Assembly: GCA_008016945.1 (NCBI GenBank)
Contig: SSGN01000068.1
Location: forward strand, 1-32,143
Reading direction: 5' to 3'
Origin: Flavobacteriales bacterium
Lineage (GTDB): Bacteria; Bacteroidota; Bacteroidia; Flavobacteriales; PHOS-HE28
DNA: 32,143 bases
Made by a program: the position numbers and the translations under genes. Positions 1 to 8,871 of the stretch are shown here, piece after piece (within the stretch, counting starts at the first letter, position 1; each line of letters starts with the position of its first letter). The notes beneath the pieces are model-generated. The model did no database searches. It was not told where the DNA came from and was given only the letters and a program-made list of their open reading frames with translations.

Positions 1-1
1 C

Positions 2-1495
2 ACCGATGGTGACTTCCCGGAGAGCATGTACCCGGTGCTGGAGCGGATCGAGCTGAAGGAGGGCGCACAGGTGATGTTCGTGAAGAACGATGTGGAGAAG
101 GCCTACTTCAATGGCAAGCTGGCTCGAGTGGAGGAAGTGGACGAGAAGGGCATCACCGTGCGCATGTACGAAGGCGCGGGCGACAAGCTCTCGTCTACCA
201 GGTATAGGTTGAAGCGGGAGCAGTGGGAGAACAAACGTTATGTGGTGAACGCGGCCACCAAGGAACAGGAGGAGCAGCTGCTGGGCACATTCGAGCAATA
301 CCCGATCAAGCTGGCGTGGGCCATCACCGTACACAAGAGCCAAGGCCTCACCTTCAGCAAGGCCATCATCGATGTGGGCCAGGCCTTCGCGCCGGGGCAG
401 GTGTACGTGGCGCTCTCACGCCTGCGGTCGCTCGAGGGGCTCTCGCTGCGCACCCGGATCGAGCCAGCCGTGGTGAGCAGCGACAAGGATGTTGTTGCGT
501 TCACCCAGCGTGGTTCTGAACAGGAACCGCTTCCGCAACAGCTAAGGGCGAAGCAACGCGAATACCTGCAGCAACTGCTCACGGGCACCTTCGACCTGGG
601 CGATCTGCTGCGGAAGGTGGAGTACACGCAGAAGGATCATACCGAAACAGCGCAGTTCGATGATGATGCCATGAAGACGGCGCTACAGGTGTTGCGCGAC
701 AAGCTCCGGGCAGAGGAGGAGAACACGCGCAAGTTCCAGAACCAGTTGATCCGTCTGCTGATGGAGGACCGACGCGATGAATTGCTGACGCGCATTGGGA
801 AGGGAGGCGCCTACTACGGAGACCTTTTGCAGGAGAGGATGAAGGCCCTGTACTTCCACATCGCCCAAGTGGAGTTGCTCACCCGGTCGAAGGAGTATGC
901 CAATGCGTTGAAGGAGATCGACGGCATGCTGATGAAGAAGATCGCCACCATGGCCAAGGTGGGCTACGTGGCCTCGTGCATCTTGAATGGTGAGGAGATC
1001 CAGCGGCAGAAGGACATCGAACAAGGGCTTGCGGCCAGGCGCGCCGTCATGGTGGGCGAAGCACGTGCGTGGGCGGAAGAGAACAGGCCGAAGAGCAGGA
1101 CAGGGAAGAAGAAGAAGCGGCGAACAGCGGCGGACGAGCCTTCGGAGGGAATGGATGGGGCCGAACGACCCGAGCGACCAGCGCGACCAGCCAAAGGCAG
1201 CACCTACGAAACCACCTACGCCTTACAGAAGGAAGGCTTCGGCATCGACGAGATCGCCGCGACGCGGTCCATGGCGAAGAGCACCATCGAAGGCCACTTC
1301 GCACGTGGCATCGCCGAAGGTGCGCTGGAGATCGATGGCCTCATGCCCGCGGAAGAGCGCGACACCATCGCCGACTGGATGCGCGAGAACACGGACAAGA
1401 GCCTCAACGATGCGCGTGCGAACTTCGGGGACCGCTTCAGCTTCGGCCAGTTGCGCATGGTGCAGGCGTGGGTGAAGAGGGAGGAAGGTGTATGA
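2..1495 (+). CDS. Pif1/RecD-like helicase, C-terminal part, with C-terminal HTH (5' truncated)
   Basis: The frame is open from base 2, so the gene begins upstream of the window and lacks its N-terminal Walker A/B half. The visible part starts with an SH3-like segment (KEGAQVMFVKND). It continues with the conserved C-terminal helicase motifs of the UvrD_C_2 type: WAITVHKSQGLTF followed by GQVYVALSRLRSLEGL. These are typical of Pif1/RecD-family superfamily-1 DNA helicases. A charged linker rich in Lys/Arg/Glu follows. The last ~95 residues resemble an HTH_40 'helicase and RNase D C-terminal' helix-turn-helix (TYALQKEGFGIDEIAATRSM, then STIEGHFARGI), which presumably contacts DNA. This architecture is common in Bacteroidota AAA/helicase proteins. 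The role in DNA repair or replication is inferred from the family. The 3' end is at a TGA stop and no close downstream partner follows. Confidence 0.85.
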   Translation, partial: TDGDFPESMYPVLERIELKEGAQVMFVKNDVEKAYFNGKLARVEEVDEKGITVRMYEGAGDKLSSTRYRLKREQWENKRYVVNAATKEQEEQLLGTFEQYPIKLAWAITVHKSQGLTFSKAIIDVGQAFAPGQVYVALSRLRSLEGLSLRTRIEPAVVSSDKDVVAFTQRGSEQEPLPQQLRAKQREYLQQLLTGTFDLGDLLRKVEYTQKDHTETAQFDDDAMKTALQVLRDKLRAEEENTRKFQNQLIRLLMEDRRDELLTRIGKGGAYYGDLLQERMKALYFHIAQVELLTRSKEYANALKEIDGMLMKKIATMAKVGYVASCILNGEEIQRQKDIEQGLAARRAVMVGEARAWAEENRPKSRTGKKKKRRTAADEPSEGMDGAERPERPARPAKGSTYETTYALQKEGFGIDEIAATRSMAKSTIEGHFARGIAEGALEIDGLMPAEERDTIADWMRENTDKSLNDARANFGDRFSFGQLRMVQAWVKREEGV

Positions 1496-1819
1496 CCACA
1501 GGGCCCTTTGCGCACATCCGGCCTGTTTGAGGGGACGGCTTCCCCGTGAGCCACTTCCACCCGACGAACTAGGACCCGAATGCTTCGTTCCGACCCTTGT
1601 ACACGTACCATTTCATAGGTAGGTGATAGCCAGAGATACGCCGGGTGGTTGCAATGCCGAAAGCGTAGAGCACAGCTTCCTGGAGGCGGTGCTACGGAAC
1701 GATCCAGACGGAGAAGCCACGCGGAAAAGGACCGAGTGGATCAGCCTGCTCCTTCATGCGAATGGGTATGAAAGGCCGAGCGGATGGGCCCGCTCCGTAG
1801 TGCGAAGGTGGGCGATCGC
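1496..1819. other. Intergenic region with dispersed repeat copy A
   Basis: The 324 bases between the helicase stop and the DUF1501 stop are convergent 3' flanks. I see no convincing gene. A short open frame at 1623-1880 crosses into the DUF1501 gene on the opposite strand, and part of it is only the repeat sequence. The main content is repeat copy A (about 1624-1775). I saw no clear T-tailed terminator hairpin. Confidence 0.6.
1624..1775 (-). repeat. Dispersed repeat, copy A (partner at 20345-20505)
   Basis: The right part (1688-1775) matches 20421-20508 closely. Shared blocks include ggtgctacggaacgat, accgagtggatc and gcgaatgggtat. The left part shares a shorter block around ccagagat followed by a ggg run. 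Both copies lie at or just after the 3' end of a minus-strand gene, in the same orientation relative to it. Copy A begins about 45 bases after the DUF1501 stop. It looks decayed, because the outer inverted-repeat arm seen in copy B is only partly present. Confidence 0.6.
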
Positions 1820-3400
1820 TCACCGCATCTTGATCAGCGCCTTCACCTGCTGCTGCATGCCGTACTGCACACGGCAATAGTACGCGCCTGGTGCAAGGTC
1901 GGTGAGGTTGGCCTGCATACGGTGCTCGCCGGGTGCCAGCGGGCCGTTGTGCAGGGTGCGTATCACCTGGCCATTCTCGCTAAAGATCTGGATCAGGGTG
2001 CGATCACCGTTGGTGTTGAAGCGTATGGTCACCAGGTCGGTGAAGGGGCTGGGATATACCTCGAGCAAGGAGGTGCCCGCTCGGTTGTTGGCCTCATGGA
2101 TGCTGGTCCCCATGCAACCTTGTGGATCCACGAGCGCGAGGGGTTGATAGGTGTCCAGGAGCACCTGGTCCACATCGGCGGGATCCAGACAGAACCAATC
2201 CTTCAGCACGCTGGCGTACACGCTGCGGAAATCGTACTGCATGGGAAGGTTGGTGTCGTACGTGGTGTTGGCGGGGATCACGGGGTTGGTGCCCAGCATG
2301 CCGGGCAGCACGTGGGTGCCGAAAAGGAACAGGGGAGCGGCGGTGCCATGGTCGGTGCCGATGGAGGCGTTGCTCTTGATCCGCCGACCGAACTCGGAGA
2401 AGGTCATGCCGATCACGCGGTCATCGAGGCCCAGGAGTTCCAGGTCGTTCTGGAAGGCCCGAATGGAGTTGCCGACACCTTGCAGCAGTTCGGCATGCTT
2501 TCCGGTGGTGGGGTTGCCGGCCACCACTTGCTGGGCGTGGGTGTCGAACCCATCGATCCCCACCCAGTAGATGCGGGTCTTGAGGCCGCCGCAGATCAAT
2601 TGCGCCACGACCTTCAACGCGTTGGCGAGTTGTGCGCCGGGTTGGGTGCCTGTGGGGTAGAGGGTACTGAGGTTGCAGCCAGGCAGCGCGGCCGCTTGGA
2701 TCACATCACCATAGAGGTCGGCTTGGCGTTGAACGGTGCGTACGAAGTCGAGCTTCGCTCCCATGCAGTCCGGTGTGGTGGGATCGGTGAACAGGTTGCC
2801 GGTGAGGTTGAGCGGGTCGTCCGTATTGTAGATGGATGCGCCCATGGCCACCCCTTGGTGCTGCAGGCCGATGCTGATGGGGGCGCCGATACGGATCGCG
2901 AGAGGGTCGGGCATGGTGGCATTGGGGAACCCATTGGGGTAGTTCGGGTACTCGAAATGGAGGTATCGCCCGGTCCAGCCACTGGCCAGGAGTTGGTCGC
3001 TATTGGCACCGGTCTCCCAGATGTCGGTGCTGCGGAAATGGGAGAAGTCGGGGTTGGGGTAGCCCACACCCTGCACGATGTTCAGTTTGCCATTTTGCCA
3101 CAGCTCGCGGAGGCCAGCCAAGGCGGGATGCAGGCCAGTGCCGCTGATCCCGGGAAGGTCGAGCACCGCGTTCTCCGGGATCAGAACATTGGCGCGCACG
3201 TTGGAGAGCGTGCTGTACTGGTCCAACGGGATCACCGTGTTCAGGCCATCGTTGCCGCCATAGAGCTGCACGATCACCAGCACACGATCCTCGCCGGAGC
3301 GATCGAAGAGGGGCCCCAGCAGGGGATCGCCGAAGCCACGGACGGCGAAGCCACCAAGTGTTGCAGCGGAGGTGGTGCGGAGGAATGAACGTCGGCGCAT
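1820..3400 (-). CDS. DUF1501 family protein with T9SS sorting domain (pair 1)
   Basis: A 526-residue protein. The N-terminus MRRRSFLRTTSAATLGG fits a twin-arginine (RRxFLR) export leader. The DUF1501 body, related to the alkaline phosphatase/sulfatase fold, shows QLYGGNDGLNTVIP (about residues 45-58), GFDTH, FSEFGRR and GTDHG. From about residue 445 there is a type IX secretion sorting domain beginning LLEVYPSPF, with the usual end pattern LAPGAYYCRV. Export to the cell surface is therefore predicted. Substrate and reaction are not known for this family in Bacteroidota. The start lies 3 bases after the stop of the DUF1800 gene (3404-5053), so the two are very probably one operon. It is a clear paralogue of 5359-6942, and the two can be aligned along their whole length. 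Confidence 0.92.
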   Translation of the reverse strand: MRRRSFLRTTSAATLGGFAVRGFGDPLLGPLFDRSGEDRVLVIVQLYGGNDGLNTVIPLDQYSTLSNVRANVLIPENAVLDLPGISGTGLHPALAGLRELWQNGKLNIVQGVGYPNPDFSHFRSTDIWETGANSDQLLASGWTGRYLHFEYPNYPNGFPNATMPDPLAIRIGAPISIGLQHQGVAMGASIYNTDDPLNLTGNLFTDPTTPDCMGAKLDFVRTVQRQADLYGDVIQAAALPGCNLSTLYPTGTQPGAQLANALKVVAQLICGGLKTRIYWVGIDGFDTHAQQVVAGNPTTGKHAELLQGVGNSIRAFQNDLELLGLDDRVIGMTFSEFGRRIKSNASIGTDHGTAAPLFLFGTHVLPGMLGTNPVIPANTTYDTNLPMQYDFRSVYASVLKDWFCLDPADVDQVLLDTYQPLALVDPQGCMGTSIHEANNRAGTSLLEVYPSPFTDLVTIRFNTNGDRTLIQIFSENGQVIRTLHNGPLAPGEHRMQANLTDLAPGAYYCRVQYGMQQQVKALIKMR

Positions 3401-3403
3401 GGT

Positions 3404-5053
3404 TCAATGGATGTGGCGTTCCGCGGCTTTCTGCATGTCCCCGATCAGCCATCGAAGGATCACGGGCACCAGTTGCGCGGTCATATTGGTGGTGTTCGGG
3501 TCGGCGATGTAGGTCTCGTAGGCTTCCGTCCAGTATACATCGCTCACCTGTCCGAAGAGCAGGTACTGCTGTTTCAGTTGCTGTTGCACCGAAGCGGAGA
3601 TCGGGTTCACATACAACAACTGCACCAGGTCCTGGATCAGGGTGTTGGGGTCGGCGGGGTCGCTCAGTTGCTGGACGAAGGCGACCTGGTCGGTGGTGAA
3701 GGTGAGGTTGGCGCTGGCTGGATCCACGGTGTCGGCGGGTGTCTCCACTTCGGCATACACCACGGCCAGCAGGGAGTTGTTGCGCTCGGGGAAGGAGGCG
3801 GTGTCCATCCACAGTTCATCATAGCTCGGGTAGAGGTAGTACGCGGGCCAACCCGCCACGTTGGGCGGTTCCAATAGGTTCATGCCTGCATAGGCCACCA
3901 GCCAGTAATGCTCTTCGTTCACCATCTGCCGCGCTTCCACCAGTTCGGCATCGGGGTGTGGGAACTGGAAAAGACGCAGATCCCCCACCACCAGGTCCAC
4001 GGGGTTCTTGATCATGCAACCGCGAATGGTGTTGGAGAAGAAGTGATCGCTGGTGAGCAAGGCACGCAACACGATGGCGATCTGGTCCGGCGCTTCCAGG
4101 TTGTCCATGAAGAGTTGCGCCAGTGGTGTGATCACCTCGGCTTCGGCTTGTTCGCTGATCTCTCCATGAACGAAGAAGCGGTACAGTTCGCGACAGATGA
4201 AGCGGGGACATTCGGGGTTGGCGAGGATCATGTCGAGCAGGGCGTTGAGCTCTGTCTCTCCGGCGTTGATGCCGGTCTGGCCTTGGATCACGGTGTTCCC
4301 GAAGAATGCGGAGAACTGCTTGTCGGTGGTGGTATGGTTCGGCGGGAAGAAGATGCGCTGGGGGAGGATCGGGATGCCATTGGCCTCGACCTGAAGGGTC
4401 CATCCGGTGAGGACCCGTGCCGCGGCCTGCACATCGGCCTCGGTGTAACCGCTGCCCTGCCCCAGTGTGAAAAGCTCCATCAGTTCGCGTGCGTAGTTCT
4501 CGTCCGGAGCCGAGGCCACGTTCAGGAAGCCGTTGAGGTAGTACAGCATCGCGGGCTCAATGGTCACGTCGTGTATCAACTGCTTGAAATTGCCTTTGCA
4601 CCGCGTTCGCAGCAGTTGATTCATGCTGTACTGCATCTCCGACTGGTACACGATGGAGGTCTGCGTGGGCATGTGGTTGTGCCAGAACAGCACGAGCTTT
4701 TCCCGCAGGTTGCGTTGCTGGTTCGTCATCAGTTCCATCCACCATGCGCCGAAACTGCGCAGTCGAACTTCGATCACATCGGTGTCGTTCAGCGGGGTGA
4801 TCGGTGTGTTCACCCAGGTGGTTCCGAAGGGTACGGCGGCATCGATGCCATTGGGGTTCCCGCTGGCGTCGGTGTACGCCTTCACCGGCGGTGTGGTATC
4901 GTTGGTGAAGTCGAGCAGCTCGTCCACCACGTCGTTCAGGCTCATGCCTTCGAAGTGGGCACGGTCTGCCACGGTGCAGCCGAAGAGCGATCGCCGTAAG
5001 AGGTGCTGGAGTTCGGTGGTGCCGAAGGGGCCGGTGTAGGGGGTGATGGGCAT
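3404..5053 (-). CDS. DUF1800 domain-containing protein (pair 1)
   Basis: A 549-residue protein of the DUF1800 family. Hallmarks are the N-terminal HLLRRSLFG, then APDENYARELMELFTLG in the middle, ARVLTGW, and PPNVAGWPAYY towards the C-terminus. The family almost always sits beside DUF1501 genes, as here, and the two products are assumed to work together. The biochemical function is unknown. The start MPITPYTGPFGTTEL carries no recognisable signal peptide, lipobox or T9SS tail, although the DUF1501 partner has both an export leader and a sorting domain. A weak -7-like element (TAGCTTTC, 5073-5080) precedes the start by 19 bases. It is the upstream gene of a two-gene unit. Confidence 0.92.
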   Translation of the reverse strand: MPITPYTGPFGTTELQHLLRRSLFGCTVADRAHFEGMSLNDVVDELLDFTNDTTPPVKAYTDASGNPNGIDAAVPFGTTWVNTPITPLNDTDVIEVRLRSFGAWWMELMTNQQRNLREKLVLFWHNHMPTQTSIVYQSEMQYSMNQLLRTRCKGNFKQLIHDVTIEPAMLYYLNGFLNVASAPDENYARELMELFTLGQGSGYTEADVQAAARVLTGWTLQVEANGIPILPQRIFFPPNHTTTDKQFSAFFGNTVIQGQTGINAGETELNALLDMILANPECPRFICRELYRFFVHGEISEQAEAEVITPLAQLFMDNLEAPDQIAIVLRALLTSDHFFSNTIRGCMIKNPVDLVVGDLRLFQFPHPDAELVEARQMVNEEHYWLVAYAGMNLLEPPNVAGWPAYYLYPSYDELWMDTASFPERNNSLLAVVYAEVETPADTVDPASANLTFTTDQVAFVQQLSDPADPNTLIQDLVQLLYVNPISASVQQQLKQQYLLFGQVSDVYWTEAYETYIADPNTTNMTAQLVPVILRWLIGDMQKAAERHIH

Positions 5054-5358
5054 GGCGGGTCGATCCGGACAAGAAAGCTACTACAATGTGGAAGGGGGAA
5101 CGCACGCCACGCGGAAAAGTGTCAACAAGTCGACGGTCGGGGATCCCGGCCAGGCCGAAGCACGGTGCTACGCCGATGAGCCGAGATCGCCCTGGTGGGG
5201 CATTGGGCAGGTGCGTAGGTCCCCGATACCCCAGCCCGACGTGGACAATGGTGCAAGGGGTATGGTCCTCAGGTCAGGGCACGACCAGGTCCATGCCAAT
5301 GATGTACGGGGAGGCGGTGCGCCCCGAGGTGAAGCGTGCTCAGGAAGCGTGGTCCGGA
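5054..5358. other. Spacer between the two DUF1800-DUF1501 pairs
   Basis: This 305-base non-coding stretch separates the stop of DUF1501 copy 2 from the start of DUF1800 copy 1. It holds a possible promoter near 5073-5080. A 14-base block, gccacgcggaaaag, is also present in repeat copy A and may be a remnant of that repeat or chance. I see no convincing gene or strong terminator hairpin. Small open frames here are not supported by any recognisable protein. Confidence 0.5.
5073..5080 (-). promoter_or_regulatory. Possible -7 element for the DUF1800 copy 1 operon
   Basis: On the minus strand the bases read TAGCTTTC, seven of eight matching the Bacteroidota TAnnTTTG element, 19 bases before the start codon at 5053. 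No good -33 TTTG is visible at the expected distance, so the call is weak. Confidence 0.3.
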
Positions 5359-6942
5359 TCAGCCGCGAACCTTCAGCAGGTTGCGCACTTGTTGGTCGGT
5401 GCCGTTCTGTAATCGGGCATAATACACGCCGGTGGGCAGGTCGCCCAGGTCCACGTCCACTTTGTACGTTCCCGGGGCGATGACCTTGTTGAACACGGTC
5501 TGTATCAGCTGTCCTTGTTCATTGAACACCTGGAGCATGGTGGGGCCACCGAGGGAGGTGTACTCCAGGGTGGTGCGTTCCACGAACGGATTGGGGTAGG
5601 CGTGCAGCAGCTCCACCCCCGCGTGCTGGTTGGCCTCGCGGATGTCGGTGCTGAGGCATCCGGCGCTGCTGATCACATTGAGCGGTTGGTAGGTCTGCAG
5701 CAACACGGAGTCGATGTCCTGTTGCTCGAGGCAGAACCAATCGCGCAAGACGCTGGCGTACACGCTGCGGAAGTCATACTGCATGGCCAGGTTGGTGGCC
5801 GAAGTGGTATTGGAGGGGATCACCGGGTTGTTGCCGAGCATGCCGGGAAGCACCTGGGTGCCGAACAGGAACATGGGCTGTGCGCTGCCGTGGTCGGTGC
5901 CGTAGGAGGCGTTGCTGGTGATGCGTCGTCCGAATTCGCTGAAGGTCATGCCCAACACACGATCTTGGAGGCCCATGAGCTGGAGGTCGTGTTGGAACGC
6001 GCGGATGTTGTCGCTCAAGGCGCGCAGCAGGTTGGCATGGGTTCCGATGGTGTGGTCGCCGGGGTTCACCTGGGAGGCGTGGGTGTCGAAGCCGCTCATG
6101 CTCACCCAGTAGATCTTGGTCTTCAGTCCGCCACAGATCAGTTGCGAAACGATCTTGAGGGCCTGTGCCAGGCGGTTGGCCTCGGTGCTATACGTGGGGT
6201 ATAGGCTGCTGTGCTGGCAGTTGGCGCTGGCTGCTGCTTCGATCACGTTGCCATACTGGTCGGTCTGGCGTTGGATGGTGCGGATGGCGAGGAGCTTGTC
6301 GCCACTGCAACTGGCCGAGGCGGGGTCGTTGTAGATATTCCCGGTGAGGTTGAGCGGGTCGTTGGTGTTATGGATGCTCACCCCCATGTTCACCCCCATG
6401 TTCTGCAGGCCCGCGCCGATACCGCCGCTCACCCGGATGGCCAAGGGGTGGGGCATGTCCGGGTTCGGATAGCCCACGGGATAGTTCGGGTACTCGAAGT
6501 TCAGGTAGCGCCCCAACCACCCCGATTGGAGGATCTGGTCGCTGTTGGCGCCGGTCTCGTAGATGTCCTGTGCGCGGAAGTGGCTGAAGTTGGGTTCCGG
6601 GTAGCTCACCCCTTGCACGATGGCGAGCTTGCCTTCGTTCCACAAGGTCTGCATGCCGGTCATGGCGGGGTGCAGGCCGGTGCCGGTGAGCCCGGAGAGT
6701 GAAAGCACCTGGTTCTGCGGGATCAGTACATGGGACCGGAGCGAGCTCAACTGGCTGTACGCACTGGTGGGGATCACGGTGTTCAAACCATCGTTCCCTC
6801 CGAAGAGCTGGATGATCACCAGTACGCGGTCCTCGGCCACGGACCGGCCCAGGGCGCCAAGGAGCGGACTGCTCAGTCCACGTACGGCCATACCACCGAT
6901 GGTCACCGCACCAGCCGAGCGAAGGAAGTGTCTTCTGTTCAT
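5359..6942 (-). CDS. DUF1501 family protein with T9SS sorting domain (pair 2)
   Basis: A 527-residue paralogue of 1820-3400. The leader MNRRHFLRSAGAVTIGG is a textbook twin-arginine motif (RRHFLR). The DUF1501 body shows QLFGGNDGLNTVIP, GFDTH, FSEFGRR and GTDHG at the same spacing as in copy 1. The last ~83 residues, beginning LLHAYPNPF, form a type IX secretion sorting domain with LPTGVYYARL near the end. The product is predicted to cross the inner membrane folded, through Tat, and then leave through T9SS. Its start is 11 bases after the stop of the DUF1800 gene at 6954, in the same order as pair 1. Function beyond the family is unknown. Confidence 0.92.
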   Translation of the reverse strand: MNRRHFLRSAGAVTIGGMAVRGLSSPLLGALGRSVAEDRVLVIIQLFGGNDGLNTVIPTSAYSQLSSLRSHVLIPQNQVLSLSGLTGTGLHPAMTGMQTLWNEGKLAIVQGVSYPEPNFSHFRAQDIYETGANSDQILQSGWLGRYLNFEYPNYPVGYPNPDMPHPLAIRVSGGIGAGLQNMGVNMGVSIHNTNDPLNLTGNIYNDPASASCSGDKLLAIRTIQRQTDQYGNVIEAAASANCQHSSLYPTYSTEANRLAQALKIVSQLICGGLKTKIYWVSMSGFDTHASQVNPGDHTIGTHANLLRALSDNIRAFQHDLQLMGLQDRVLGMTFSEFGRRITSNASYGTDHGSAQPMFLFGTQVLPGMLGNNPVIPSNTTSATNLAMQYDFRSVYASVLRDWFCLEQQDIDSVLLQTYQPLNVISSAGCLSTDIREANQHAGVELLHAYPNPFVERTTLEYTSLGGPTMLQVFNEQGQLIQTVFNKVIAPGTYKVDVDLGDLPTGVYYARLQNGTDQQVRNLLKVRG

Positions 6943-6953
6943 GGTACTTCGGT

Positions 6954-8609
6954 TCAGAACATCTGGGTTTCGGCGGCCTTCGCCATATCGAGGAGCAGGA
7001 AGTTGATCAGGTTGGGCACCATTTGCGCGGTCTGGTCGGTGGTGTTCGGGTTGGCCACGTACAGTTCGTAGGGCTCGGTCCAGTACACATCACTTTGCTG
7101 GCCCAGGAGCAGGCGCTGGGTCTTCAGCGTGTCCTTGATGCCTTGTGAAATGGGGATCGCATAGAGCAGGTCGGCACAGCCGTCAACCACATTGGCCGGT
7201 AGGCTGGGGTTGTTGAATTCGCCCACGATGCCCACGTAGTTCGGTTTGATGGAGACCTGCCGACTGGCGGCCTGGTAGAAGTCGGTGCCGGTATTGAAGC
7301 CCTGGCCGATCAGGCCCTGCACGGCGAAGTTGCGTGCGGCGTAGGAGGCGCTGTCCACCCAGATCTCATCAAAGAGCGGGCTTTGGTGGTAGGCGGGCCA
7401 ACCGGCCACGTTGGGTGGGTCGAAGAGGTTCTGGTCGCAGTTCACGCAGATGTAGTAGATGTCCAGGAACATCCGGTAGCGTGCTTCGAGCTGGGTGCTT
7501 TCACTGGGGAAGGTGAACTTGAGTTTCCGCACCATGCCGATGATGAGGTCGGCCGGGCTCATCATCATGCAAGCCCGGTTGTCGGCGTTGAAGAAATGTG
7601 CGCTGGTGAGCAGGGCGTGCATCACCGTGCGCATCTGGTCCGGGGCACCGGCGTTGGCGCGGAACACCTCGGCCAGCGGCACGATCAGTTCAGCCTCGGC
7701 GGTAGCGCTGATCTGGCCATGCACGAAGAACCGGTAGAGCTGCCTGCAGACGAAGAGGGAGCATTCCTGCTTGGCGGTGATCATGTCCAGCAAGGCGTTC
7801 AGCTCGGTTTGCCCCGCGTTGGCCCCGGTCTGCCCGGTGATCACCGTGTTGTTGAAGAAGGCGCTGAATTGCTTGTTGGTGGTGGTGTGGTTGGCTGCGG
7901 TGAACACCGTTTCGGGCAGGATCGGCGCACCGTTCGATTCGCGGAAGGACCAACCGGTCAGCACCCGTGCGGCGGCTTGGACGTCTTGCTCGGTATAGCC
8001 GCTGCCTTCGCCCAAGGTGTAGAGCTCCATCAACTCCCGGGCATAGTTCTCGTCCGGCGCCGAAGCCACGTTCTGGTCACCGTTGAGGTACTCGAGCATG
8101 CACGGGTCCACGGTGATGCCGTACATCAATTGCCGGAAGTTCCCCAGGCTTTGGGTGCGGAGGAGCTGGTCGTAGTTCCACCATAGCAGGCCGTTGAACA
8201 CTTCCTGCACCTGGATGGCGAGGTGATTGTACCAGAATAGGCGCATCTTCTCGTGGATGGTCCGCTCCTGGTGGATCATCTGGCCCACGGTCCACGAGAT
8301 GTAGCTGTACATGCGGCCCACATTGGCGTCCACCGCGGCCACCACATTGGGCGTGTTCACCCACGTCTGTCCGAAGGTCACCGCCGGGTCCATGGCGTTG
8401 GGGTCGCGCACACCGCCGTTCAGGGCCCAGTAGTTCTTCAGGGGCACCGAGGTGGGAAGGCTCGTGGCCAGCAGCGCGTCCACCACTTGGGTCAACGTTT
8501 GTCCGCTGAATTGGGCGAGGTCCGCGTTGGTGACGCCGAACAAGGTGCGGCGCAGGAGGTGTTTCAATTCCTCACGGCCGAAGGTGCCGCTGTAGGGAGT
8601 TACAGGCAT
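6954..8609 (-). CDS. DUF1800 domain-containing protein (pair 2)
   Basis: A 551-residue DUF1800 protein paralogous to 3404-5053. It shares the start pattern MPVTPYSGTFGREELKHLLRR, then APDENYARELMELYTLGEGSGYTE, AARVLTGWSF, PPNVAGWPAYH and the C-terminal run around VYWTEPYELYVANPNTTDQT. No signal peptide, lipobox or sorting tail is visible. It is the first gene of the upstream DUF1800-DUF1501 pair. The same gene order and conserved lengths in both pairs indicate duplication of the two-gene unit. The start is opposite the xth gene, with 262 bases of divergent upstream DNA. Confidence 0.92.
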   Translation of the reverse strand: MPVTPYSGTFGREELKHLLRRTLFGVTNADLAQFSGQTLTQVVDALLATSLPTSVPLKNYWALNGGVRDPNAMDPAVTFGQTWVNTPNVVAAVDANVGRMYSYISWTVGQMIHQERTIHEKMRLFWYNHLAIQVQEVFNGLLWWNYDQLLRTQSLGNFRQLMYGITVDPCMLEYLNGDQNVASAPDENYARELMELYTLGEGSGYTEQDVQAAARVLTGWSFRESNGAPILPETVFTAANHTTTNKQFSAFFNNTVITGQTGANAGQTELNALLDMITAKQECSLFVCRQLYRFFVHGQISATAEAELIVPLAEVFRANAGAPDQMRTVMHALLTSAHFFNADNRACMMMSPADLIIGMVRKLKFTFPSESTQLEARYRMFLDIYYICVNCDQNLFDPPNVAGWPAYHQSPLFDEIWVDSASYAARNFAVQGLIGQGFNTGTDFYQAASRQVSIKPNYVGIVGEFNNPSLPANVVDGCADLLYAIPISQGIKDTLKTQRLLLGQQSDVYWTEPYELYVANPNTTDQTAQMVPNLINFLLLDMAKAAETQMF

Positions 8610-8788
8610 GCGTGATGCGGAAAAGGGTGAACGATGGCTACAAAGAAGGTGGCGTTGGCCACGGATCGCCCGATCTTTTTGCCCAATACGGTTCCATTCA
8701 AGTTGAACGCCTTGTTCCGGCCGATGGATCGCCTATGCGCAACTTGTTGGAGGTCAGGCGATATGAACATCGGGCGGTTCGTTATCGT

Positions 8789-8807
8789 GGACTTTGTGAT
8801 AAAGTCC
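8789..8807. promoter_or_regulatory. 7-bp perfect dyad upstream of xth, possible operator
   Basis: The arms ggacttt (8789-8795) and aaagtcc (8801-8807) flank a 5-base loop. The dyad sits about 18 bases before the putative -33 element of the xth promoter, in the divergent region. It could be an operator or a small hairpin. There is no direct evidence for a binding protein. Confidence 0.25.
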
Positions 8808-8824
8808 TTGTGATGAGTGGTCCG

Positions 8825-8852
8825 TTGTACGTTGGCCTTTGGTGTAGGTTCG
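8825..8852 (+). promoter_or_regulatory. Putative promoter of xth
   Basis: A TAGGTTCG element at 8845-8852 resembles the Bacteroidota -7 consensus TAnnTTTG. It has a TTG at 8825-8827, 17 bases upstream, as a possible -33 box. The xth start codon is 19 bases downstream of the element, giving a short leader. Confidence 0.45.
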
Positions 8853-8871
8853 CGGACACCCTGTTCAAACG

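Noticed and set aside
1623..1880. Short plus-strand open frame covering repeat copy A
   Set aside because: Its only similarity to another place is to the repeat at 20345-20505, and differences between copies do not look like coding change.
1784..3388. 534-codon open frame on the plus strand opposite the DUF1501 gene
   Set aside because: It is the antisense shadow of a clear DUF1501 protein in high-GC DNA; the translation is low-complexity and His/Gly/Val-rich with no recognisable domain.
3908..4999. 363-codon open frame on the plus strand opposite DUF1800 copy 1
   Set aside because: Shadow of the DUF1800 gene, which carries all the family motifs.
5043..5483. Plus-strand open frames between the DUF1800-DUF1501 pairs
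   Set aside because: Compositionally biased, overlapping one another and running into DUF1501 copy 2 on the opposite strand.
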